DNA of 49,793 nt from Apostichopus californicus (GCA_020650975.1 JAIPMN010000302.1:1-49793); one strand, 5' to 3'. Shown: positions 27,201 to 42,200, numbered from the stretch's first letter. The notes: generated by a model from the sequence alone, not told the origin. Made by a program: numbers and translations.

Positions 27201-30200
27201 CAGAGAGTCCGTAGGGATGGAAGCTACGGTCTCGGCTGGCAGAGGGCAATACAGAAAATATTCAGTTAGGTCGGATATGCAGAAGAAGGATAAATTTGAA
27301 TGTAACAATGAACTGTTACAGTAAAATGAGAAACCTTTCAATATTGAATATAGGAATGAAAATAATGTGTAACTTAAAACCACAGTACCATGAAGAAACC
27401 AGTCTAATGCAAATGTTAATGTAAATATTAAACTCCAAACAGCAGGGCAAATTTTTAGTGTTCGTCAGTCCTCCTAGATGACCAAGTTTCCGTTCAGACG
27501 TCTCCAGAAACAGCTTTGGAAGAAGTCAGGCTGGACAACGAGTTATTTATATTAATTATGTTAATATTTATATTAAATTCATATTGCATTGTAACTACAT
27601 ACCCCAAAACAGTAAAAATGATAATTGATATCACTTTCCAGCACTTTAGAGATAAAAACGAAAATAGTGGTAGGCCTCTGATCCACCCAAGGGGAATTTC
27701 AATGGCCCATAGCTGGTGTTCTATTCACCAAGCCTACACATCTTCCCTACAGTGTGTACATATTGGCCATTTTCTTCTTTGATTTGCTACCTTTTTTTCA
27801 GACATCCAAATTTGCTGTTCTGACAAGCACAATGATTAAGACCTGTTGCTCCACAGGTAAAGGTATTTGACTGCTAGTGGAGTAATACAACCAACAGCAC
27901 CCTATTAAATGGCAGGTGACCATTAAAAGGAGTACTGATCCATCTCTAATCCTTACCTGCTTTAATACCTTCTTTGGTGTAGACACAGCTACTAGCAGGG
28001 AATATCAAGTGGTGGTAGGAGGATTGATAACAGAATGTTGGTAATTTTCCACTACCATTAATTCTTACCTGCTGTATACTCTGTCCACTTTCTGGTGTAA
28101 ACACAGCTACTAGCAGGGAATATCAAGGGATGGAAAGGATTGATAACAGAAACAGTGAACTTTTCCTCTACCATTGATCCTGACCTGTTGTATAACTGTG
28201 TCCACTTTCTTGTGTAGACACAGCTACTAGCAGGGAATATCAAGGGATGGAAAGGATTGATAAAGTAATTGGTGTACTTTTCCTCCACCATTGATTCTTA
28301 CCTGCTGTAATACCTAGTCCATTTGAGTCAGTGTTGGTGAAAACATCTACCTGCCACAAATCTGTGCCATTAACACTTGCTCCAAAGACACCTGAACTGA
28401 TTAGCAGATTGAAATTAATGAAATTGCTCTGCCCACTTTGAAGCTGTTCGGGTACCCGGTAAGTTGGAACAAGATTTGTCACTTGTACACCTGTTTACAA
28501 ATAGCAATATGGAAGATATGGTGAAGTGTAAAAGATAAATATTGATGATGCTTTTAACATCAACTGCATAAAAAAATAATATTAAGTTCTTTGCTATTTA
28601 TTTTGCAGTTTATTCTCCACAATATCCCAAACAAATTCCACCTTTTATGCTGTTTATGTTTACAACAATGGTATCTCCCATCATTGATGTGCTTTAGTTT
28701 TTCTGTAGTTTCCTCTTAATATCTGTGATCTGTACCTTACTTGAATGAAATTAACTTGTCAGTAAATATTACTAGAGTAGCGATCCTAACAAATCATTGC
28801 ATAGCATTGCTATTGACCGTAAGTTGGGATTGTTTGTGTGATATCTGGATATACCCAAAAAAAATTCCATAATTTTTTTTTCAAATTCATGAGCCACGGA
28901 TAGTTGATTGGGAAGAACATTGGGTTTAAACCATAACATCTCTGTTGTTCAACACATGATACTCTCAAATTTAAGCCATGGTAGTATTCGACATTAGCCA
29001 TGGTGAAAGAAGACTATACCAAATGCAGTACAATAACAGTAACTTTTTAACATTCCACATATAAAATGACATGTATAGGCATATATACCAACACAGTAAC
29101 TAAATTTGTGACTTTTAGATATATCTCATCCAACCACCTATCAAACCAATTTATCTTTGACAATTTTATCAGAAAGGACTATGAAAAGCTTCAAACTAGA
29201 TGCAACAAATTACTGGTTAACTTCATTAAGTCTGCATTTAGTTAAAGAGGTAGTACATCGGGTTACATTAACTTTCTGCACTAAGATTGCCAATGATAGG
29301 CAAAGGCACAGTCAACGTTTATATCTAATGAGACTAATTCTCAATGTAGAATATTTTTCAGGATAAATAGATGGTAAGTATTCTGTTTGATATCACCTCC
29401 CTTTGTGTAAAATGAGGAGAGACACACTTATTCCTTCTCTTCTTTAGGTTAATACTACATTATTTCAGTTCTGGGTTACACCAGTCTACAGACTGAAGTA
29501 CTTCGTTTGGAAAAAATAGATAACCATATCTTAAGGTGGCATACTCCTATTAGAGTCTATATCAGGGTTGTCCAACCTTTTGCAGAGGAGGGCCACATGG
29601 AATGATTATGATGAAGGAGGGGGCCGCATGAACCATACGCTCGATTTTTTGCCCGAAGCTCAAGGCAACAAAATGTGAGCACTGCGCGCGGAGTGCACTG
29701 ATTTATTTTCCTTCCTGATAAAACAGATGAATAAAGTCCAGCCGCCCCCCTCCCCCCTCCTCCGTTGAGAGTGTCACACAATCTGACCTGTATGCAGTTT
29801 TTTGGACCCAGAAGGTTCGAATGATTAATTATATAGCTTCAAATTGTTATCAATATATCTGCTCACTAAAATTTCGCACCGTAGAGCATCTCTGGCGGGC
29901 CGGACGCAACCCTGCGGCGGGCCGGACTGTGGCCCGCGGGCCGTAGGTTGGACAACCCTGGTCTATATCCATCCGCTCGATTGTTCTCCTTCAGGAAAAG
30001 TGCCAAAAAGCAGCAGGAGAACTTTTTTTTTGACCTGTCATCAATCATGATCTCGTTTTTTGTGGCTTGCATGTTAAAGAGCATGAATGGAAGTACATGT
30101 GGTGAGAAAATTGATGGGTAGCGTTTAGCTAGTGAAAACTTCTATCTAGACTTAGAGACCACATTACTTTTGTGATTTAGTGTGTAAGTCAATGGGGCTT

Positions 30201-33200
30201 TTAATGGGCGTATGCTACCTTAAGAACACGATGCTAAGATGGAATTTTTCAACGAGCCATTTGAAATGTTTGTTCCTAGTTCCCTACATAGTAACGCATG
30301 TTGTCTACCAATGGAATATTATCCCTTTAATAATTTAAGGTAAGTATCACATTGATAACAAATAATTTTGTTTTACATATTGAGTTAATTATACATACCT
30401 CTACAGGCAACCTCCACACAATCAGACAAAGCCATGTCACTACTACTTGACAGAGTAAAGTCAACACTGGCAGCAGTGTTCTTCTCAAGCCTGGCACAGA
30501 TATAGTCAAATTCACCGCATGTGAAGGGTAGCGTGTTGATCTGAGCACTGACCGATTGAAAGAGCCCGGTCATTCCTGCTGCTAGGTCAAATCCCGACTG
30601 CTGAGGGGTGAGAGTGATGGGAAATGTTTGCGAGGAACCAGGATCATCTGGATCAGTTGACAGATACCAAACTAAATTCCAAAGATCATCTCCAGTCACA
30701 CTGCCACCAGAGGTACTCGATGAGAAGGCAAACGTGAAGAATAAACGATTGGTAGAGGACCGTTCCACTAGTGTCGGAGGTGGGTTGGTAAACTGGAGCA
30801 TGGAATTGATGATCTCTACACCTGTGTAAGAAAGAATAGTACGTGTGTTGACATAAATTCATGGGAAGCACTGCCATTAGCCAAGTTGGTTAATATAGTA
30901 ACAACTTTATTATCATCATATTTCATGAATGTTTTTGATAGTTTATTAAATAAACCATGAACAAGTGCTACCAAACTTTCGACCAGGCTGTAATAAGGAA
31001 TTTTAGCACCATCTGGTGTAAGTGGAAGGGGATGAATAAGGAGGAGTCGGGGGAAATTGTCTTTCTAATTCATATCAAGCAGATATTTTTAATTCAAAGA
31101 TGTTGCTTCTGAATGATTTACTCCTCTGCTAATTAATACCTTACCCTTCACATTTCAGGTATATTCCAGCTTTAGCTCACCTGTCTTACCAATTACTGTA
31201 GCACTATTGTGGGGGTTGTGGTAGTAACTAACTCATGGTAATAAAGGCATGACTTGCTTTACATACAGAAAATGAGAATTCTACCTAAAATAGGGCAGGA
31301 TTCCCCCTTCGCCCCCCGCCCCCTTGGCTACGCCCCTGTATTTATAAGAGCAGGAATTATATAATTCGACGGTCGTTAACATGCGTTTTCAGTACAGTGC
31401 GACTACTGTAGATGTCTTCTCGGCCTATGCGCTATGTCTCGTCAGGTTTTTCAGCAACTATATACAGCCTACTGCTGGTCCGCGATCGAAGAGTCGTTCA
31501 TGAGTGGTCATCATGGAGATTCGAGACCATTCAGACCAATGATTTTTTTTTCAACACCCAAAATCCCAGTGGGAGGGCGACTGGGGGCGACAAGCTTTCA
31601 TGGGGGGCTGTTGCCCCCCTTAACGCCCCCCCCCCTGTGGCTGTGCCACTGAGGGTGAAGCATATGTCTCTGTGATTCAAACTTTTTTAGATTTGGGATA
31701 TACCCTATGGAATATTAAATGTCATTAGATAAATGCCCATAAGCATGTTGCAAATTGAAACTATGGTCACCCAGGCTCACACAGGCACTTTACTGCCAGC
31801 TGGCTTTAGAATCCTATCTTCTAACTGAGTAAACCATAAGAAATTTAAACACTGCTCCTAATATCTGAGAGTGAATTTGGATGGTCAGAACTGCCAGGAA
31901 AGTATTTTTTGGAAAGATCCAAACAATTTTAGCAAAGAAAATCATTGGAGCCAATACGGACGACCTTTAAGATTGTTACCTTCACAATTAATCATGCTGC
32001 AACCGATTAATGACCCCGTTAACAAGAAATCAGGACTAGGATTCTCTCCTTTACTCAATTCCACACAGATGTAAGGGACATCCTGACATGTCAGGGTTGA
32101 GAGGTCGGCGAAAGAAAAGATTTCGCTTATGGAAGCTGTGGATCCTGCAGTGATGGGGGTATTTGCTTGAACAGAGTTCAAAGGTGACGTGTCTAGGTCA
32201 ATCCTGACCCCACTTCCATCAGATTGGTCATTCAAGAAAAACTGAACATCCCATAAGCCTGTGCCACTAATATTATCACCGCTGGCATCGGTCTGGATGG
32301 ATGCAATCAGGTTAAGGGCGTTGATGAAGACGCCTTCCCGGAGTATAGCATTTTGGGGTATCGGAGTCACTGATTGGATGATCACACCTATGACAAAGAG
32401 CAAAAGCAGCATAATGCGTGATACATAAAGTCTAACACATTCTAACACATCACTTAAGTTCAATCTCCAAACAGCAGATCATTTAAAAATATTTCAACTA
32501 ATGTTGAATTTACACATCTGAATTGGAACGAAAATGTACACTGATCTGAGATGCACGTTTCAAGTTTTATTTTCTACATTCGATGGGTACTATAAAATAT
32601 CAAATGATATCATGAAAACCAAAGGTTTTAACAGTAGCAAAGACAGTAACATTCCATGGGTACTATTACATATCAAATAATTCATAAAAACAGAGGTGTT
32701 AACAGTAGCAAAGACAGTAACATTCCATGGGTACTATTACATATCAAATAATTCATAAAAACCAAAGGTGTTAACAGTAGCAAATACAGTAAACAGAGAG
32801 TAGAAGTTAACCTATGTAAGATGCAAGTAGAGAAGATATAAGAATAAGGAACTACTTTTCTAGTCTGGTCATTTCATAACATACAAATATATATACATAT
32901 ATATAAACATATAATATTACAGCCTTATGTACCCTTGACATCAGTGTCAAGGTTTTTAATTTGTTCTTCGAATATGTGGAAAGAAAAACAAAGAGAAAGT
33001 TAACTGTTTCAGATCACCGTGGCGACTATGACATCACAGATAAATTGACACAATGGCAGCTCCAAGACACAACTTTTAAACTAAGAAAATCTCCCAAACG
33101 GAACTCTTGGATGATTGGGAGAGTAGTACTTCAGATAGGTTTTTTGTAAATATAAGGTACTTTTATGATGGTTGGGTTTGAGTCTCCTTTATCATAACAA

Positions 33201-36200
33201 TGTAGCAATCAAAAGAAATTTTACTGTCATCAAGGAATACATTGTTTTCAAGTACTAGCTGTTTCAATAGTATAATACAGGTGACAAAAGAAAATTACTA
33301 AAATTACTAAAATTACTGAAATTTTGAAACTAAAATCTCAAAATTATACACATTACGAAGAAAGGATCTCACCGATGGTTTCCTCTTCACAAAGCATGCC
33401 TTGTCTTCCTAACGTACACTGACAAGTAAAGCTGAATTGATTATCCAGGCAGGTACCACCAAAGAGACAAGTTATTCCTTCACAGGCATTAATAGCTACG
33501 GGAAGAAAAGGTTTGAAATAAGTAAAACATCTATTATAGCAAGAAATTAAAAATTTAAAGCAATGAATACAGCGTACCAAAGAACCAGCATTTTCCATAT
33601 TTGGGTTGACTGGTTGTGTTTTCAATGTTTCATTCATCCCAAACCCTGCTCTAGGACTAACAATGTACATTATAGGGACAATATAGTGCTGGACTGGACA
33701 CAGACCTAATATACAGTGTTAAGATCCAATGCATATGTATTGTAGGTGTATTCTCTTTTTCATGTACACGACATCTAACTCACCATCATTACATGTTGTT
33801 CCTGTCCAGCCAACAGCACATTGGCAAACAGGGCCATCTTGCCTCTGTTCACAGCTTCCACCATTGTTACAAGTTAGGTCATTGCAAGTCAGAAGAACTG
33901 AAAAACAAACATCAAGTTCAAACCATTTAACATCATGTCCACAAATCCTTAGTTAACACAAAAATTTGAAACATAATAATTGGCAGCATATTAATTTCAT
34001 CTCATGTAATTTGGGTAGTAACATTGCAACCTCCACGTATAAGACCAGGATCCACTCATGCACCCATGTAGTAGACTTATATACCCTTTGAAAAATTTTT
34101 TATAAGGCCAAATCATTTAGAATTAGACCATAACTGGAGAATGTTAATATCACATTTTTACTGAGAAGATATAGAACAATAATCCCCTGACATTTGCAGA
34201 ACTTCCAGTCTAGTGCATGCATTAGAATTGCCCCCTGGCTCAAAAGGAGATTTAAAATCCCATCATTTCTGATGGGATGTCACATAAGTGTGACAGCATC
34301 AGGTGTCACACAAGCGTGAAAGCATCAGGAGTCACTAAAGTATGAAAGCATGCATCACTTAATACTCTACTATCTCTAAGTATTAATCAACCAAACCAAG
34401 GTTTCCTTCACAATTCCTCAGTAATAGTTTCTTGCAGTTAGTACTGGCGGACTTGGTTTTTAGTGAGCCTGAAAAATGGTCTTCAAAGGAAATATTACTC
34501 TGATTCGAATTGGATACGCTCTGACGGAAAGTCAACTACAAACTACAAGAAAACATGTAAGTCTGTGTGTCGAGTAATAACAATATTAGAGATTAGCCCC
34601 ACCAGCCAACAAATTGTGACATTTGTTCTAAAGATCCACAGAAATAGATTCTCAAAAGTTTGAAGAAACTTTTTCAAGTTTCGTTTTTTGACTTTATCTT
34701 TGGTCATTTTCTTTTTAGGATAAATGCATTTCATGTCTCATGAGGAACACATATGGTTCCATAATATAAAGAGGAGAAACTTTCCGTACCTGTACAGGAG
34801 AAGAACTGACATCTAGTCAATATGCTGTCATTGGGTACACCTTCCAGTATGTAGACTGGCTGAGATAGAATGTTCCTACGAAGAGTCAAGCAAATGAAGC
34901 GGACATCTGAACAAGACAAACCAGTCAGATCCAGGTTTGTGGCAAGGTTGGACAACACGAGGGAGCTGCCAACCGTTGAGATTGGAGTATTGGCAACAGT
35001 TGGCGGCAAAACGATAGTCTGGTTTACAGCTGGGATTCCGTTACCATCAATGTTAGTGCTTGTAAAAACATCCACCTGTAAAATAAAAGGAAATGAAATA
35101 TTCAATACACAGTACCCTGTAAATATTCCTTGTAATAATATGAAGTCTTTGTTTTTTGTTTCTCTGTTTGATTTTGCTTTGTTTTTGTTTTTTATACATT
35201 GTTCAGCAAACCACTGCTCATGCTTTCATTATGGAAAAAAAATGTATGAATTGGACATTTGTTGAGGGTCAGTATGGATGACCTGGTTTTTGAGGATGTT
35301 TTGGGACACACTGTTTGTTTTTAAATATGGGTATTGAGCAATTCTCATGCTTCTACTTGGTTCCAGTTTGTTGATTGCCCGTTTTGCAATCTAATTGTCT
35401 GAAAAGGATCCAATATGAATGAACATATAGAAGCGGTGTGAAAAAAAGTTGTGGTTTTGAAAACACACTTTTAAGATCAAATGATAAAGTGTGAGAGCAC
35501 TCATGGATAAATTACTCACCACTTACAGACATTTCTTAGTTATAGTTTGTTCTCTATACCTCCTGACCCTGAATGCTTTGTGCTTGTTCTAATTGGGACA
35601 CAGTTATAGTACAGTACATGAACATAGTCACCATCACATATCAATATCCCAGGTTGCACAAACAACATTATATATTCTTCAGGTGCTTCCTATATTACAA
35701 GCAGAGCTCTACAAAGTTGATAGCTTTTTACTGTCTATGTGACCTACTACAGTTACATGCTTCATTACTTCTGAAATAAAACCCAAGATACCATATGTAG
35801 TTCTGGACAATCGAATGGTGCAATGTGTTTTTGCTTAAATGTCATCAGCGCACTTTCTTATCTTACTCAATCAAATATTCAAATCATAGGAAAAGCATCA
35901 CAAGCATGAGTCACCAGCTACCTCTTAATTGTAATGAAGAACAGCTGCATGTGGTATCTAAAACTTAGTATTAATTGGCAACTAAGAACTTTAATTTTGG
36001 ATTGCTATTTTAATTCCAGAAATTTACAGAAAGTAGTATTTTTATACAAAATTACCATTGCCTTCTATAACTAAAATGAATTACATGCATAATTTGCAAG
36101 TTGGGGACTTGACCTATATTTCTAAGATATCGAACCTATTTTTCTTTTTCTTTTTTCTTTTTTTTTGATACCTGATGTGTTTGTTATTTCTGTGTTTTAC

Positions 36201-39200
36201 AGGTCACTAATTTCACAGCAGCTTCCTTCTAGGTTGTTCTTTGATTTTCACAACAATTTATTTTCAAAATTACAGTTTCATGCTGACCCAACTGTCAGTT
36301 TAACCCAACACTCACAGCTACTTCTACAATTATAGCTGCTCGTTATCACCTCACTGTTCATACGAATGAACTTCCTTTAAAGTAAAGCACATGCAACTTT
36401 CTCTCTATGTCACACACATATTATAATACAAAATCCTAAAACACCGTAAACTCTCAAAAATCAAAAACAGAAATTCCTTGGAGGTCTACTACTCTGATCA
36501 CAGTGCTGGAATATATGCCAATGATTGAATAAAACCTAAGGACTTAAAAGACTAGTATACATACAAGCTATGATATAGACTATGTAATTTTTTCACTGAA
36601 TACTAAAGTTAGAGGTAGCAACTTGCTTTTTTAAGAAAATTTCCAAGAGTTCTTAGAGTCATCCAGCTTAACATACAAATATAACTACTACCGGAACAGG
36701 CAGAATAAAACGTTAGAGGACTTCTTTAATACTAATATGAGATCAACCATATGCCAGTTTCCCGTCACTTTTTTCCTTGCCCAACAAGATGCAATTTAAC
36801 TGCAGTCACCCACTAAACCCAGTATGTCCATCAAAATAAACTTAACAAGGAGCCCTTTTGGCAGCCATTCAAGGCAAAGTGGGTCAAAGCAGCTCTTGAA
36901 ATTAGGTCATCAGAATAGTTACCTCACAACCTCAGACAGAGGGGTACAAACATATCGCTAAAGTTATGATGTTCCTTTCAACTACTGCTATGATCAGTCT
37001 TGTGTTAACTGATAAAAAAATGCTGAACGGCGATAACCCAAGGACGTGTTTGCTGTTTATGGTATAACAGAATTGTTATGAATGCAGGAACTGCGTCTAG
37101 GATGCAACGTTTTAGCCAGGGACGCAAAATCTTCAAACTGCTTGCGTCTGACAACAGACCCAACCCTTTTCTTTTGAGAATCTGACCCAAAGTGCACCGA
37201 TCACAACTAGTCCTATGCAGAACATAACAAAACACATTACTGTATGGAAATCTTTTCCGAGGTGTTGTCAGGGGTCATTATTACTAAGCATTGTGTGTTC
37301 CTGTAGAGGTATTTTAAAGGGCATGGTTTACTTAAGGAGGACTTAAGGGACGCAAGTTTTTCTGAGTGGATGCAAACAATTTTAGGATTTTGCGTATGGA
37401 CAAATTTACTATCCATAGAAAAAAATGACTTAAGAGTGACTACACTGATAGCAGGATCCTAGAGTACTGTACAGCAGGATTCCTTTAGAGAGTACTGACT
37501 TAAGAGTGACTACACTGACAGCAGGATTCCTTAAGAGTACAGCAGGATTCCTTCAGAGAGTACAGCAGGATTCCTTTAGAGTGCAGACAGATTCCTTTAG
37601 AGTGTAGGATTCCTTTAGAGTGCAGCAGGATTCCTTTTGAGTACAGCAGGATTCCTGTAGAGTGTAGCAGGATTGCTTTAGAGTACAGGAGGATTCCCTT
37701 TGAGAGTATACAGCAGGACTCTGTTAAAGTACAGCAGGATTCCTTTTAGAGTACAGCAGGATTCCTTTAAAGAGTACAGCAGGATTCCTTTAGAGTGCAG
37801 GATTCCTTTCGAGTACAGAAGGATTCCTGTAGAGTGAAGGAGGATTCCTTAAGAGTACAGAAGGATTCCTGTAGAGTGTAGCAGGATTCCTTTAGAGTGC
37901 AGACGGATACCTTTAGAGTACAGCAGGATTCCTTTAGAGTACTGTAGATTTCTATTGCAAATATCAGTTTACCCTATAGGCATGTTCATGCTGATAGACC
38001 TTTATTTCTGTAAGAAACTTACCCTCCAAAGATTAACACCTGCAATGGTTGCACTTGTTGGGAGAGTAAAAGCTGTCAATTCAAAGCTGATCATGTTGTT
38101 TGGGCTGTTAGCAATAATCATTCCAGGCATAGAAGTGAAGCTGACTTGATGGATCAACACCGCTGTGAAGAAAAGTGTATGAAACGTACAGTATGTCAAC
38201 AATATATTTGATCTACAGTACATGTCATGGTACAAAATTCTGATCTATGTGTATCTCACAAATTTCCATCCTTTTCACTGTTATATCTTGCTAGTACTAT
38301 GGTAGTTATATCACTACAGTTTTGAAGAATGCAGAATAGATATGACTTATAACCTTAAAGATGTATTTCTGCATTACACTGGATTGGATTTTAAGAATTG
38401 TGCCCTTTTTGGTAGATTTCAAAATTAATTTTCAAAATTAATTTTCAAAATTAATTTTCAAAATTTAATTGTTCTTTGCAAGAATCATTTAAAGTCAGAT
38501 GTATCAATCTATAGGGATGCAGGGCACCCACAATGTAAATCCCCCACCCCCCACCATCAACCCCCACCATCAACTCCCACTATCAACTCCCACCATCAAC
38601 CCCCAACCAGCCCTACACTTCCTTCTGGAACCTCATTGCATCAAAGGGCAGCCAACAGTTAATGGCAGCGTGCTGTTTGTTAAAAGCAGATTTGCAGAAT
38701 GTCTAGAATTGGTTTAGCCCATTCAGCTAGTCAAAACACACAAGCTTTATCTTGCATTACTTATGTCTATTGCAAACAAGTTGTAAGGAAAGCAAGAACA
38801 TCAGTCCAATGCAAAAATACTTAAAAGTCCAAAAAGACACCGTACCTCCGCACATTAATTGTTGACACGTGATCAAAGAATTCTCGTCTGGAACACCCGT
38901 TAGAGTAAATTGTGGTGATGATGAGAGATCCCTCTGGACTTCCACACATAGATACCTCAACTGTTCACAGCCAAAAGACCGAAGATCCAAATCGACCTCC
39001 ACATTTGACAGGGACGTCATCATTCCAGCAGTAACAGCTGCAGAGGCAGCACCCAGTGGAAGAACAACCACAGTCTCGGCAACCCTTACACTGCCATCTG
39101 AAAAGCTGCTGGCAAATGCAACCACACGCCAAAGGTTGGTACCCTGTACGCTACCAGCTCCAGCCACAGAAGACAGAGCAAGGTCAAAGTTGAAAGTCTC

Positions 39201-42200
39201 TCTCATTCCAGCTTGAATATTCACATTGTCAAGTCCGAAAATTGCAGTGGATGATATCTCAACGCCTGTAATACAAGAAATATTGTTAAGCAGTCCATAT
39301 AATATTAAAACATTAAAGACCATTACTGATTGATATTCGAAAAATACAGTTTAAGAGGTGTAATATTAATGTAGGTTGATTAGTTCTGGTTGGCTGACTG
39401 AAATAAACCAGTAGAAGAGGGTAGTACGCAGGCTACTGGACGAGAATAGAGATAGACATGAAGGCCTGAACTGGACCAGAAATAGACCACAAATGTATTA
39501 AAAGAGCAAATACAAGCTGAGCAGTTTCTCAGATGCAGCTGCACAAAGATACATTTCATTGTATTTGTAAGTATATTACTGTGTCATCAAATCAATGCCA
39601 AACTATTGTTTAAGTCTCAATACGTGTTTGCTGATGAATTCGGAACAAACTTCCAAAGCAGATTCAATGATTCTTTATTCTAAATGCACTCTTACCAGGT
39701 GGGTTTAATGGAGAAAAGCTGTTGCAATTGAAAGAAAGAAATTTATTTTCTGTTGCCCTTATAGCGTGCCCATATCAGCATGCTCATTACACAAATGTAA
39801 CCTGTATATATGTACTCGAATCGTCCACTTCTTGTTACCCAATTCCACGGAGGAAACGTCTGAAAATACTGTTTTATTCATTGTAATGGAAGGAAATGAC
39901 ACCATTTCGTAAACTACATCGGTAAGACCGAAAGAAAGATACTATTCAAGAGACCTAATACAGGCTAGCCACGAAAGTAAGATAGGCCTAACGGTCATAA
40001 ACAAAACAGAGAGATTTGATTGGCGCACAATCTGTTGGGCAGGGCTTGCAAATTTTGATTGAAGTTTGTAGAACCTACAAAACAATTGTTAACCTAAATA
40101 CCTTACATGAAAGCATTTCCCTTGGTAAGCTAGTCTATTGCGTACAAACTAGATTTGTTGAAATTGATCTCTTTCTTTCAAACTCATAAGTTACTTCATT
40201 ATCATATGTTCACATTAATCATTCAATATGTTACATTACCTCTGCAGCTAATCGGGGTACATCCAATCAGTGATGCTTCTGTAGGGTCACCTCTCACTTC
40301 AAAATCTGCCGTTGAAGACTTGTCAATAATCGCACACAAGTACTGTACATCTGAGCAGACAAACCCAGGCAGAATAAAGTTTGCCTGGATACCAAATAAG
40401 TTTGTATTTGCTGAAGGTAGCCATGAGGCTCCACCCTGTGCTTGGGTAAGGAGTGGATTTAACGTTCCAATCCGCTGACCATTGCCATCGGCCGTGCCAC
40501 TAAAGAATGCCGTCACTTGCCATAGGTTAAACCCCACTGCTTGAAATATGGCGTTCTCAGATGGGGTCAGAGATAGGTCAAAGTTCAAGGTGAACACAAA
40601 TGTGCCCTCTACGAGAGCACTGGTTCTTATTATGGGTTGTGTAACAGCAATCAGAACCAATCCTGTAAAGTAAATAGCATTTTCACTACAAATGTGTATA
40701 TATGTTGATAGATACCCCCAGTACAACAATATGGATATGAAGCATATTGAAGGGCTTATCAGTTGCACTGTCCTTTATTAAATGATATAAACTTGTTAAG
40801 TGACTTATTGCATCCCAATTAGCCAATGATAGTGGACGACAATAACACTACAGACCCATAATGGAAGCTGTATAGGTGCACATAGCCTTGTGCATGGCAC
40901 AGAGTAGATCTACAGCTACATCCAAACACAGTTGAACTTGATTAGAAGAGACAAACATTTACCAAATAAACATCTTAGAACACCTTAAACCAAGAATATT
41001 ACCCATTCATTATTTTCTGAGCAAATACCAACAGCAGCCAGGTGCCAAGTTAATGCAGATCTACTTAGTACAATCTAACAGAACAGTCAAAAATTTGCAA
41101 CGACATGCTTTAGTACTTACTATAATAGTGGAACTATTGAGTCACCATATATGTTATTTATATTACCAACATTCAACAAACATGTATGGACACTAGGATG
41201 TCAAATTTGATTCAAATTGCATGACTCAACAAGTTTGTTATTAATGATTTACCAACCAGTATGCACTCCTTCACTATATATAGCAACAGTTTTCTTATGG
41301 TTCTTATGAAAGAAAGGGAAGAATTTGTTAACAACAGAGAAGTGTAATTCAAGTTGGTATATACACTACATGGCAATATATTAGGATCACATATTTCAGT
41401 GGTTGAACATTGTTCCTTGCTTTCCAACTACAAAATTTACTTTTCTTAGAAATGTTTGCCATAACTTCCATTTACATTTTTTGAGTAATTCTTTCTTTAA
41501 GTGGAACTGTTTTAATCTTCTTCCTTACCAAATTCACAGAATTCACCAACATGGGTATCAGGACAGAGGCATGTATATCCATCTTGCATATCCAGGCACA
41601 CCGAACTTCCCTGGCACTGGTTCTGCCAGCAAAAATCAACATCTGAAGACAAAAAATAGGAGAAAAAAATCCATGTAAGAAATTGACTTGGTTCAATGCT
41701 ATGTATTGACTCTTCACAACTAGTGGATTGTTTTGCATTTAAGTTACATTGTACTCGCAGCTTTAAATATTTCTCTTATTTTTTTGGCCCATCCAGTTAG
41801 TTATTTTATAACTGCAGTGGACAACATTGGATTTTTTGATATTTTGAAGCAATAACTTGAACCTACATACATGCATTGTTCAGCAAACCGTGCTGCTAAT
41901 GCTTTTATTACGGAAAAAAGTAGGACTTATCAAACTCATATTTCTTATTTAATTTTCATGATACTTTAACATATTAATTGGACCTTTTTGAGGGTCAGTA
42001 TGAGTGACCTTGTTTTTGGGGTTGTTTTGGGACACACTTTTTTTTATACAGGGGATATTGAGCAATTCTCATGCATCTACTTGAAGTAGGACCTACATGT
42101 CTTGTTATAACTTTTAAATCTTTAAGATGAAAATGAAAATTTGTTGGGAAAACAAGTTTACTTCCCTAACTTGACTTGTGACATGACCTGGGTGGGACTC

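Larger units (their letters stand above)
35076..38022 (-). other. Intron 7, splits D3, 2.9 kb
   Basis: Contains a dispersed repeat copy at 35195-35360 and a ~20-bp minisatellite at 37440-37945. Apart from these I see nothing. No exon with D-domain or EGF content lies inside. Confidence 0.5.

Noticed and set aside
31290..31660. GC-rich block with GGCTACGCCCCTG and GGCTGTGCCACTG ends as one transposon
   Set aside because: The two end-like motifs are in the same, not opposite, orientation and no target duplication is visible. It may be fragments of elements, but limits cannot be set.
37440..37945. CRISPR-like array
   Set aside because: Units are tandem and degenerate with no unique spacers, and the setting is an animal intron. 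It is a minisatellite.
38869..39216. Plus-strand open frame of 115 codons
   Set aside because: It lies wholly antisense to D2, whose reading is supported by five related copies.
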